From: a virus
Length of the DNA: 54,895 bases
Direction: 5' to 3' (one strand)
IMG/VR virus record: IMGVR_UViG_3300042868_009961
Location: 1 to 54,895 of that record
A program made the translations under genes and the position numbers. Shown here piece after piece: positions 1 to 6,714 of the stretch (position 1 is its first letter; every line of letters starts with the position of its first letter). The notes beneath the pieces are model-generated. The model saw nothing but the letters and a program-made list of their open reading frames with translations. It was not told the origin of the DNA and made no database searches.

Positions 1-147
1 GACTCTGATATTATGAAACTTCAAGGACAAATAGAATATCAATCTACAATTGTTGAAGCTCTTAAAGATATTATGGACAATATAAAGTGGAGACAGTCTA
101 CAATTAAAAATATCATAGATTGGAAGCGATTTACGTCAGGCGTTTAA
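1..147 (+). CDS. uvsY: UvsY recombination mediator, C-terminal end only
   Basis: The window opens inside this gene; 48 codons run in frame 1 to a TAA at 145-147. The end of the protein (KNIIDWKRF near the stop) matches the C-terminal helix of T4 UvsY, which ends with a similar IKHIQDMRAFEAG stretch. UvsY loads the UvsX recombinase onto gp32-coated single-stranded DNA. The stop codon overlaps the uvsW start (TAATG), the same neighbour pair as in T4, which supports the call although only a third of the protein is visible. Confidence 0.75.
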   Translation, partial: DSDIMKLQGQIEYQSTIVEALKDIMDNIKWRQSTIKNIIDWKRFTSGV

Positions 148-899
148 TGACAAACCTAGGCATAACTAAAGTTGACGAAACGTCATTGAGAATAGTCTCT
201 AATGATTCTGGAATTCTTATGGAGCTTTCAGAACATTTTACATTTTATGCTGAAGGCTATAAGTTTATGCCAGCGTATAGAAATAAATTATGGGATGGAC
301 GCGTTAGATTATATAATACTAAAACATCAACACTACCATATGGACTGTTGTTTGAAGTGTTAAAGTTTGCAAACTCTCATGGTTATAGTTATGAATTGCA
401 TCCTAGCATAACTGAACGAGATATACCAACATCACAGTCATTGTTAGACTATGCAAACAGTCTACATATAACGAGTGGTGGAACGCAGATAACACCACGA
501 GACTATCAGTATGATGCCTATGTACATGCTTGCACTGAAGGACGTGGACTCGTAATATCTCCTACAGGTTCTGGAAAAAGTTTAATTATCTATTTATGTG
601 TTCGTTGGTTTTTAGAACACTATGACCAAAAGGTATTGATTGTAGTGCCTACAACATCACTCGTTCACCAAATGACAAAAGACTTTGAAGAGTATTCTAA
701 ATCTGATGATACATTTAATGTTGAAGATAGTGTATCTATGATAATGAGCGGATATGATAAAAATCCCCAAAAAAATAAAATTAAATTGACTATGGAAGAT
801 GGATCAATACAGTCGTATTTTCCAAATGATATAGTAAATACTAGTAATAGAGGTAAAATTAAAGCTGGTGATTTAACTTTAAAAGATGACATAGTATAA
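147..899 (+). CDS. uvsW: UvsW helicase, N-terminal half (gene interrupted)
   Basis: UvsW is a superfamily 2 DNA/RNA helicase that resolves recombination intermediates and ends origin-dependent replication. This 250-aa half carries the N-terminal substrate-binding domain (WDGRVRLY, PYGLL as in T4 UvsW), Walker A GSGKS at residues 141-145 and motif Ia VVPTTSL. It breaks off before the DEAH motif. The last 43 residues, from about nucleotide 769, have no counterpart in UvsW; they read like a Hint/intein strand pattern (MEDGSIQ, then AGDLTLKDDIV). I start at ATG 147, overlapping the uvsY stop; an in-frame TTG at 120 would also be open. The rest of the helicase is encoded at 1743-2654, past a homing endonuclease. 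Confidence 0.85.
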   Translation: MTNLGITKVDETSLRIVSNDSGILMELSEHFTFYAEGYKFMPAYRNKLWDGRVRLYNTKTSTLPYGLLFEVLKFANSHGYSYELHPSITERDIPTSQSLLDYANSLHITSGGTQITPRDYQYDAYVHACTEGRGLVISPTGSGKSLIIYLCVRWFLEHYDQKVLIVVPTTSLVHQMTKDFEEYSKSDDTFNVEDSVSMIMSGYDKNPQKNKIKLTMEDGSIQSYFPNDIVNTSNRGKIKAGDLTLKDDIV

Positions 900-902
900 A
901 TA
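895..902 (+). promoter_or_regulatory. Late promoter TATAAATA for the homing endonuclease
   Basis: This is an exact match to the T4 late promoter recognised by gp55. By T4 geometry (+1 six bases after the last A) transcription would start near 908. It overlaps the stop codon of the uvsW N-terminal half and lies just upstream of the hairpin at 903-926. Confidence 0.65.
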
Positions 903-926
903 TACCTATAACAACCTTTGTAGGTA
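903..926 (+). promoter_or_regulatory. RBS-masking hairpin before the HNH endonuclease
   Basis: Bases 903-911 pair with 918-926 (nine pairs, one G-U), loop 912-917. The 3' arm contains the only Shine-Dalgarno-like bases (GTAGGT, 920-925) and the A of the start codon. RNA started at the late promoter (about 908) would lack most of the 5' arm. This is the layout known for I-TevI of T4, where early read-through RNA is not translated and late RNA is. Confidence 0.6.
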
Positions 927-1756
927 TGAATTACTTTTTAAATGAACTTAATAATCTTGCGATAAGCAATAAATATACAAAATGGTATAATGCCTTAATC
1001 AATCGCGCTATATCTAGGAATATATTAGATAATCCTATTGAAAACCACCATATATTTCCAGTTTCGTTTAATCGTGATTGGAAAAATAAAAATGATAACA
1101 AAGTAGTTCTTACGATTCGGGAACATTTTATTTGTCATTTACTTTTAACAAAGATGTTTTTTGGAGAAAATAGGTTAAAAATGGTTAGAGCGATGTTCTT
1201 TCTAAATCGCAGAAATAAATCTAAATCTTCAAGACAATATCTTGATTATAAATTGATTTGGATAGATCATATGCAGAAAAATAATCCATTATTTGATGAT
1301 AATACCAAACAGAAAATTAGTAAGGCTTTAAGTGGGAGAACTAAAGAAACTCATGATTATATTAGAATCGCTAATATAAAAAAATCACAATATACTGCTG
1401 AGAATTCACAATGGCTACGAGATTCGCGAAATAAATTCAATGAAACTATTGCTAAGATGACAAAAGAAGAGCGGAAACAGAAATTTGGACATGAATGGTC
1501 TGATGAAGTTAGAAAAAAGTTTAGTTTAGAACGAACTGGTCAAACAAAGGAAAATTCAGATCGTGTTCGCAAAATGTCGAAAACTAAAATAAAAAATAAT
1601 TCCTTATTAAGCGCTGAAGAACGTAAAGCCAAACATTCTACTACTACAGGAATGAAATGGTATCATAATGATGAATTACGAATTTCAAAGTTAATGTTTC
1701 CTATTATAGATAATAATGAATGGGTGTTAGGCAGAAAAAAATATGAAAATATCTAA
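926..1756 (+). CDS. HNH homing endonuclease inserted in uvsW
   Basis: This 276-aa protein has a family-typical HNH core: E39-N-H41-H42-I-F-P, then LTIREHFICHLLLTKMF. The second half is rich in NUMOD3-like DNA-binding repeats (KISKALSGRTKE, KFSLERTGQTKE). Such enzymes cut intron-less or insert-less alleles and spread by recombination. It is free-standing: it is in another frame from uvsW, has its own late promoter and hairpin, and its end overlaps the downstream uvsW part by 14 nt. Base composition is more AT-rich than uvsW, consistent with recent arrival. Family sure; cleavage site unknown but presumably inside uvsW between motifs Ia and II. Confidence 0.9.
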   Translation: MNYFLNELNNLAISNKYTKWYNALINRAISRNILDNPIENHHIFPVSFNRDWKNKNDNKVVLTIREHFICHLLLTKMFFGENRLKMVRAMFFLNRRNKSKSSRQYLDYKLIWIDHMQKNNPLFDDNTKQKISKALSGRTKETHDYIRIANIKKSQYTAENSQWLRDSRNKFNETIAKMTKEERKQKFGHEWSDEVRKKFSLERTGQTKENSDRVRKMSKTKIKNNSLLSAEERKAKHSTTTGMKWYHNDELRISKLMFPIIDNNEWVLGRKKYENI

Positions 1757-2654
1757 AATTGATATCATTGAAACTCCATCGCCTGTTATTATTACTACAT
1801 GGCAAAGCGCAATCACATTACAAAAATCCTGGTTTCAAAGCTATGGTATGGTTATAGGAGATGAAGCACATCTCTTCAAAGCAAAAAGTTTAAATACGAT
1901 TATGTCTGCATGTGTTAATGCATGTTATCGCATAGGCACTACTGGCACCCTTGATGGCAGTCTTTGCAATGAACGAGTACTTGTTGGCAATTTTGGTCCA
2001 ACTCATCGAGTAATTACAACAAAAGAGCTTATTGATAACGATACTCTTGCTGCATTAAAAATTAAATGTATTGTATGCAACCACAGTGATGAACTTAAAA
2101 AGGTAATCTCTAAAGCCGACTATCAAACTGAGATAGATGCAATTGTGACTCATGCTGGTCGAAACTCTTTTATAGCAAACCTTGCACTCGATCAAAAGGG
2201 CAATACACTCGTACTCTTTAATCTAGTTCAGAAACATGGCAAACCTCTTTTTGAACTTATAAGTAGTATTAATGGTGATTCTGATAGACATATATTCTAT
2301 GTGTCTGGAGAAGTAGACGCAACAAACCGAGAACACATACGTGAATTAACTGAAACACAAAACAATGCAATTATTGTGGCGAGTGTTGGTACGTTTAGTA
2401 CAGGAATCAATATCAAAAATCTGCACCAGATTATATTTGCTGCGCCAACAAAGAGTCAAATACGTGTATTGCAAAGCATTGGTCGAGGACTACGAAAATC
2501 TGATGATGGTCGACCAACAACAGTCTATGATATATCAGACAACTTCTCCTGGAAAAAGAAAAAGAATTACACGCTGCAACACGCAATAGAGCGTACCAAA
2601 ATGTATGCAAAGGAAGGGTTTAACTATAAACTATATGAAATACCACTGCAATGA
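1743..2654 (+). CDS. uvsW: UvsW helicase, C-terminal half (gene interrupted)
   Basis: This 303-aa part supplies the rest of the helicase: DEAH box D40-E-A-H43, motif III GTTGTL, motif V ASVGTFSTGINIKNLHQ and motif VI QSIGRGLRK, all close to T4 UvsW. It is in the same frame as the N-terminal half but separated from it by stops and the endonuclease. Translation probably starts at ATG 1743 within the endonuclease end; no clear Shine-Dalgarno is present. Together the halves cover the whole T4 protein, so activity may be restored by assembly of two polypeptides, as shown for the split NrdA of Aeromonas phage Aeh1. Its stop overlaps the next gene (ATGA). Confidence 0.85.
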   Translation: MKISKIDIIETPSPVIITTWQSAITLQKSWFQSYGMVIGDEAHLFKAKSLNTIMSACVNACYRIGTTGTLDGSLCNERVLVGNFGPTHRVITTKELIDNDTLAALKIKCIVCNHSDELKKVISKADYQTEIDAIVTHAGRNSFIANLALDQKGNTLVLFNLVQKHGKPLFELISSINGDSDRHIFYVSGEVDATNREHIRELTETQNNAIIVASVGTFSTGINIKNLHQIIFAAPTKSQIRVLQSIGRGLRKSDDGRPTTVYDISDNFSWKKKKNYTLQHAIERTKMYAKEGFNYKLYEIPLQ

Positions 2655-3112
2655 TTGATGGCTTATATTCAAAAGTAAAAGATCTTGACATACGGGTCTT
2701 TACATTGTCGAGTGGTAAAGTTCTTATAGGAGAAGTTGTGCATGCCTATGAAGATGGCGTACAGTTAAATTATCCACTAGAAATAAGAAAAGCACTTGTA
2801 AAGTCTGGAGTCTATACCCAAGTAATGCTACCACTTGTAGCTGGGAATGACAGTGAAAATTGTATTGTCTATGATCGTAGTATTGAAACAGAATCTGATA
2901 CATCTGATGAGGTTAAACGTAAATATACAGAAGCACTTATATATCAGAGACTACTTCACTTGATGTCCAATTCTTCTAAAGAAACAGATGAGAATGAATT
3001 GGATGAATCAGAAGATTTAAATTATCCCATTCCTGAAATTGATCCACCAGAAGAATCACAATCTGACGAAGAATTATGGAATATTTTCTTAGATCGTTGG
3101 AAGAATGTATGA
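2651..3112 (+). CDS. Sm-like domain protein, T4-type conserved hypothetical
   Basis: The 153-aa protein starts in an ATGA overlap with uvsW. Residues 12-50 (VFTLSSGKVLIGEVV, then VQLNYPLEI) have the strand-rich pattern of an Sm/LSm-like barrel, and the rest is acidic and low in complexity. Environmental T4-like phages carry a similar protein between uvsW and gene 55. An RNA-binding or transcription-related role is a guess from the fold and from its gp55 neighbour. Confidence 0.5.
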   Translation: MIDGLYSKVKDLDIRVFTLSSGKVLIGEVVHAYEDGVQLNYPLEIRKALVKSGVYTQVMLPLVAGNDSENCIVYDRSIETESDTSDEVKRKYTEALIYQRLLHLMSNSSKETDENELDESEDLNYPIPEIDPPEESQSDEELWNIFLDRWKNV

Positions 3113-3127
3113 TGACTATCAAACAAT

Positions 3128-3160
3128 CATAGATTATTATACACTCTTTTATAATCTATG
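3128..3160 (+). terminator. 10-bp hairpin after the Sm-like gene
   Basis: CATAGATTAT (3128-3137) pairs perfectly with 3151-3160 around a 13-nt loop. It follows the stop at 3112 by 15 nt and precedes the gp55 promoter. No T-run follows, so it may be an RNA-end or processing structure rather than a strong terminator. Confidence 0.4.
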
Positions 3161-3194
3161 TAAATAACAAAATTCACATAGATGTAAAAAAGTA

Positions 3195-3222
3195 TTTACA
3201 TTTGCAAAATATAGTATATAAT
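3195..3222 (+). promoter_or_regulatory. Early-type promoter for gp55
   Basis: TTTACA at 3195-3200, a 16-bp spacer, and TATAAT at 3217-3222. The predicted +1 (about 3229) is the A of the gp55 start codon, giving a leaderless mRNA. The -35 lies inside a palindrome, ATGTAAA (3182-3188) and TTTACAT (3195-3201), which could be an operator. Confidence 0.65.
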
Positions 3223-3228
3223 GAAGCT

Positions 3229-3831
3229 ATGAAAACTGAAAAGACAAAACGAAAATCACGCGGTGATGACTATGTCAACAATAAAGATTTCTCTACTGCT
3301 GTTGTTGAGTATGTAAGTGCAGTTACAGAGGATAAAGCAAGTGGTCGAGAACCTCGACAAATTACCAACTATATTGGTGAATGCTTTATGAAGATTGCAA
3401 ACGGACTGTCACGCAGCCCAAACTTTATGAATTATAGTTATCGTGAAGACATGGTTATGGATGCAGTAGAAAATTGTATCAAGGCCATTATGAATTATGA
3501 CATCAATAAGCCAACGCGCACTGGCAATCCAAATGCATTTTCATATTTTACACAAATTTCATGGTATGCGTTTCTACGTCGTATTGCAAAAGAAAAGAAG
3601 CAGGCTGATATCAAGCAACTACTAATCGAAAAAGGTGGCATTGGAAACTTTGCTGAGTTTGAAGACGATTCAGACTATGGTGAATCGCTTGTCGAAAAGA
3701 TGCGCCAGCGTAATGACGCTTTTTACAAAGAAAGCAATGAAGTTGCTGAGACAAGTGAAAAGCCACGCGCACAGAAAAAAGTCAAAGAAGAATCACAAAA
3801 GATTGGTGCTCTTGACAGTTTTATCTCATGA
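3229..3831 (+). CDS. gp55: RNA polymerase sigma factor for late transcription, gp55
   Basis: The 200-aa protein matches T4 gp55 through YVNNKDF, the Q..NYIGECFMKIANGLS stretch, the REDMVMDAVENCIKAI helix and NPNAFSYFTQISWYAFLRRI, the region-2-like core that contacts the RNA polymerase beta' clamp. gp55 directs host polymerase to TATAAATA late promoters, many of which occur in this window. I take ATG 3229 because gp55 homology begins soon after it; a TTG at 3202 lies inside the promoter. The end overlaps gp47 by four bases (ATGA). The lysine-rich C-terminus may be the clamp-binding tail. Confidence 0.95.
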   Translation: MKTEKTKRKSRGDDYVNNKDFSTAVVEYVSAVTEDKASGREPRQITNYIGECFMKIANGLSRSPNFMNYSYREDMVMDAVENCIKAIMNYDINKPTRTGNPNAFSYFTQISWYAFLRRIAKEKKQADIKQLLIEKGGIGNFAEFEDDSDYGESLVEKMRQRNDAFYKESNEVAETSEKPRAQKKVKEESQKIGALDSFIS

Positions 3832-4892
3832 AAATAGCAATACTCACTGATACCCATACCGGTGTTAAAAATGGTAGCGACGTCTTTATAGACTACACTG
3901 AGCGGTTCTATTCTGAGGTCTTTTTTCCGGCCTGTCAGGCTCAGGGTATTACTCAGATACTTCATCTCGGTGATTACTTTGATCATCGTAAATATCTTAA
4001 CTACAAAGTATTGGCACGTAACCGAGCCATGTTTCTTGACAAACTTGAAGAGTATGGCATGACCATGGATATTATTCCTGGTAATCATGACACATTTTTT
4101 AGAAATACAAATTCACTTTGTAGCCTTACTGAGTTATTGCAATATCATAGTAAGAATGTAAATGTGATTATGTCCCCTACGGTGCGAGACTATGATGGCC
4201 TCTCAGTTGCGTTGCTGCCATGGATTACGCCTGAAAATTATGCAGAGTCATGTGCCTTTATTGAAAAAGCACACGCGCCAATAATTGGAGCTCACTTGGA
4301 ACTTGCTGGATTTGAGATGATGAAGGGCGCTCCAGCAGTCAGTCATGGCATGTCAGCAGATTTGTTCTCTCGGTATGAAATGGTTCTCTCTGGTCACTAT
4401 CACACAAAGAGCAGTCGTGGCAACATTCATTATCTTGGTGTGCCATATGAGATTACTTGGGCAGACTGCAATGACCCCAAATACTTTCATATATTAGACA
4501 CAAACACCCGTGAACTTTCAGAGATTCGCAACCCGCTTTCACTCTTTAAAAGATTGACCTATGACGACACCCTTGGTCCTGTCACCCTAGTTGAACCAAG
4601 TGAAGTATCTGGAACATATATAAAGGTTGTTGTCACAGCTAAAAAAGATCCATATGCTTTTGATAAGTATATTGACTCAATAAACACTGCAGAACCATTT
4701 GATCTAAAAATCGTTGAATCATTTGTAGAATATTCTGCTGACTCTATAGATGATGACTGCATTGAGGTGTCTGATACTCCTTCACTCTTGAATAGTTATG
4801 TTGATGCAATTGAAACCGATCTCGATAAGACTCGTATAAAAACTAAACTTCAAGAACTCTATCTTGAATCTCAACTAATTGATGGCATATGA
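3828..4892 (+). CDS. gp47: gp47 recombination exonuclease subunit (SbcD/Mre11 type)
   Basis: gp47 is the nuclease of the gp46/gp47 complex, which resects DNA ends for recombination-dependent replication and takes part in host DNA breakdown. The 354-aa protein has the calcineurin-like phosphoesterase motifs in order: TDTHTG (residues 7-12), LGDYFDHR, PGNHD and SGHYHTK, followed by the VPYEITWAD segment as in T4 gp47. Length is close to T4 gp47 (339 aa). It overlaps both neighbours by four bases, so translation with gp55 and gp46 is probably coupled. Confidence 0.95.
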   Translation: MKIAILTDTHTGVKNGSDVFIDYTERFYSEVFFPACQAQGITQILHLGDYFDHRKYLNYKVLARNRAMFLDKLEEYGMTMDIIPGNHDTFFRNTNSLCSLTELLQYHSKNVNVIMSPTVRDYDGLSVALLPWITPENYAESCAFIEKAHAPIIGAHLELAGFEMMKGAPAVSHGMSADLFSRYEMVLSGHYHTKSSRGNIHYLGVPYEITWADCNDPKYFHILDTNTRELSEIRNPLSLFKRLTYDDTLGPVTLVEPSEVSGTYIKVVVTAKKDPYAFDKYIDSINTAEPFDLKIVESFVEYSADSIDDDCIEVSDTPSLLNSYVDAIETDLDKTRIKTKLQELYLESQLIDGI

Positions 4893-6610
4893 TTATTTTT
4901 ACTTCTTTAACATATTGTAATTTTTTAAGCGTAGGAGACAAAGAGATTACGATGAATCTAAATGATTCTCGTTCTACCTTGATTGTAGGTCATAATGGTT
5001 CAGGCAAATCACTTATGCTTGATGCATTGTCATTTGTACTTTTTGGCAAGCCTCATCGTAACATAAACAAGCCACAACTCGTTAACAGTATTAATGGTAA
5101 AAACTGTCTTGTGACTGTTGAGTTTAAATTAGGGCCATCACAATATAAGATTATTCGTGGTCTAAAGCCAAACATTTTTGAAATTTGGCAAAACGGAATA
5201 CTCGTCAACCAGGAATCTCATTCGCGTGACTATCAAAAGTTACTTGAGACAAATATCTTAAAGTTGAATCATAAGAGTTTTCATCAGGTTGTTGTACTTG
5301 GTAGTAGCAACTTTATTCCGTTTATGCAACTCAGTACTCATCACCGGCGCGAAGTTATTGAGGACCTACTTGATATTGGTGTGTTTAGTAAGATGAATGC
5401 AGTGCTAAAAGAAAATGCGGCAAAACTTAAGGATAATTTAAAGGACACAGAAAACCAATTGTTTACCTTAAAAGAAAAAGTTGATTTACAAAAAAAGCAT
5501 ATCTTACGACTGCAGCAACTAAATGAAAGTAATGCAGCAAAATATTCTGAAGAGATAGTAAATCTTCGAAATAACATTGATGAGATGATGACAGAAAATT
5601 TATCTCTTAGCTCGGAATATAGCAAGGCATATGGCAAGACTCAGCAGCAATTGCAACGTCATGAAAAAACAAAGGCTTCATTGCTTTCGTATGAGAGACA
5701 AATAAAAGACAACATTAAAAAAATTGTGTCTGACTCTCAATTTTATGAAAATAATACAGAGTGTCCAACATGTAACCAAACTATAGGCTCGGAGATTCGT
5801 GAACATAAAATTAGCGAATGCAAACATAGCGCGCAAGAATTAAATTCTGGATATGACAAGCTTAAAGAGTCTTTAGCTCAAACCGGAGATTCTATACAAG
5901 AAGTGTCAAGTGAGTTGCAAAGACTAAACTCTCTACATAATAAAATACACAGCAATCAAAACTTGGTTAGTGGGTTTGAAAAGCGAATCTCTGACTTGAC
6001 AACGTTAATGAATACTCGTCATGAGACTTCAGAAGTCACTGATGCACAGTCTTCTCTTGACTCCATCTACTCTGAAAGAGAGAGCCTTCAGGAATTAAAG
6101 TCTACCCAACTTGAAGAGAGAATGTACAATGAGATTCTCGCTGAACTCTTAAAGGACACTGGAATAAAGACGAAAATTATTCGTCAGTATTTGCCAGTTA
6201 TGAACAAACTTATAAATCACTATCTACAAATTTTAGACTTTTTTGTTTCATTTAACCTTGATGAAAATTTTACAGAGACGATACGCTCACGTCATCGCGA
6301 TGACTTTTCATATAGTTCATTTAGTGAAGGAGAAAAACAACGAATAGATTTGAGTCTGCTCTTTGCATGGAGACAAGTCGCAAAGATGAAAAATAGTAGC
6401 AATACAAATCTACTCATTCTCGACGAAGTATTTGACGCAAGTCTTGATTCTGATGGTATTGACAACCTACTTAAGATTATGAACACCCTTGATGCAGACA
6501 CACGCATATTTGTGATTAGTCATAAGCAGGATCTTCTAGAAGGCAAATTTGAGCAAAAAATCGAGTTTGAAAAGGTTAAAAACTTCACAAAAATCAAGGA
6601 AATGGCCTAA
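4889..6610 (+). CDS. gp46: gp46 recombination ATPase subunit (SbcC/Rad50 type)
   Basis: The 573-aa SMC-like ATPase partners gp47. Visible features: Walker A GHNGSGKS at residues 34-41, long coiled coils on both sides of a zinc hook C292-P-T-C295, ABC signature FSEGEKQRIDLS near 475-487, and Walker B LLILDEVFD near 508-516. Length is close to T4 gp46 (560 aa). ATG overlaps the gp47 stop. This is the last gene of the uvsY-46 run; a new promoter follows at 6677. Confidence 0.95.
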   Translation: MIIFTSLTYCNFLSVGDKEITMNLNDSRSTLIVGHNGSGKSLMLDALSFVLFGKPHRNINKPQLVNSINGKNCLVTVEFKLGPSQYKIIRGLKPNIFEIWQNGILVNQESHSRDYQKLLETNILKLNHKSFHQVVVLGSSNFIPFMQLSTHHRREVIEDLLDIGVFSKMNAVLKENAAKLKDNLKDTENQLFTLKEKVDLQKKHILRLQQLNESNAAKYSEEIVNLRNNIDEMMTENLSLSSEYSKAYGKTQQQLQRHEKTKASLLSYERQIKDNIKKIVSDSQFYENNTECPTCNQTIGSEIREHKISECKHSAQELNSGYDKLKESLAQTGDSIQEVSSELQRLNSLHNKIHSNQNLVSGFEKRISDLTTLMNTRHETSEVTDAQSSLDSIYSERESLQELKSTQLEERMYNEILAELLKDTGIKTKIIRQYLPVMNKLINHYLQILDFFVSFNLDENFTETIRSRHRDDFSYSSFSEGEKQRIDLSLLFAWRQVAKMKNSSNTNLLILDEVFDASLDSDGIDNLLKIMNTLDADTRIFVISHKQDLLEGKFEQKIEFEKVKNFTKIKEMA

Positions 6611-6676
6611 TTGAAGGCCCCCGAAGTCTTTGGTAGCTTAACTTCCGCACTTTTTTCATAAATTTTCACTTTTTTA

Positions 6677-6705
6677 TTTACAAGTGCCGATTTTTATGCT
6701 AGAAT
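6677..6705 (+). promoter_or_regulatory. Early-type promoter for the HExxH/vWA gene
   Basis: TTTACA at 6677-6682, a 17-bp spacer, and TAGAAT at 6700-6705 preceded by TGC (extended -10). Predicted leader to ATG 6715 is about 3 nt with no Shine-Dalgarno. Upstream T-rich repeats (CACTTTTTT twice, 6648-6675) resemble an UP element. Confidence 0.6.
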
Positions 6706-6714
6706 AGTCTCACA

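Noticed and set aside
770-1742. Group I intron in uvsW
   Set aside because: The endonuclease frame fills nearly all of the insert; fewer than about 130 bases upstream and none downstream are non-coding, too little for the P3-P8 core, and no such core was seen.
147-2654. Complete, splicing-competent intein in uvsW
   Set aside because: Stops separate the parts, the endonuclease is in another frame, and the intein N-terminal Cys/Ser block and C-terminal His-Asn are missing.
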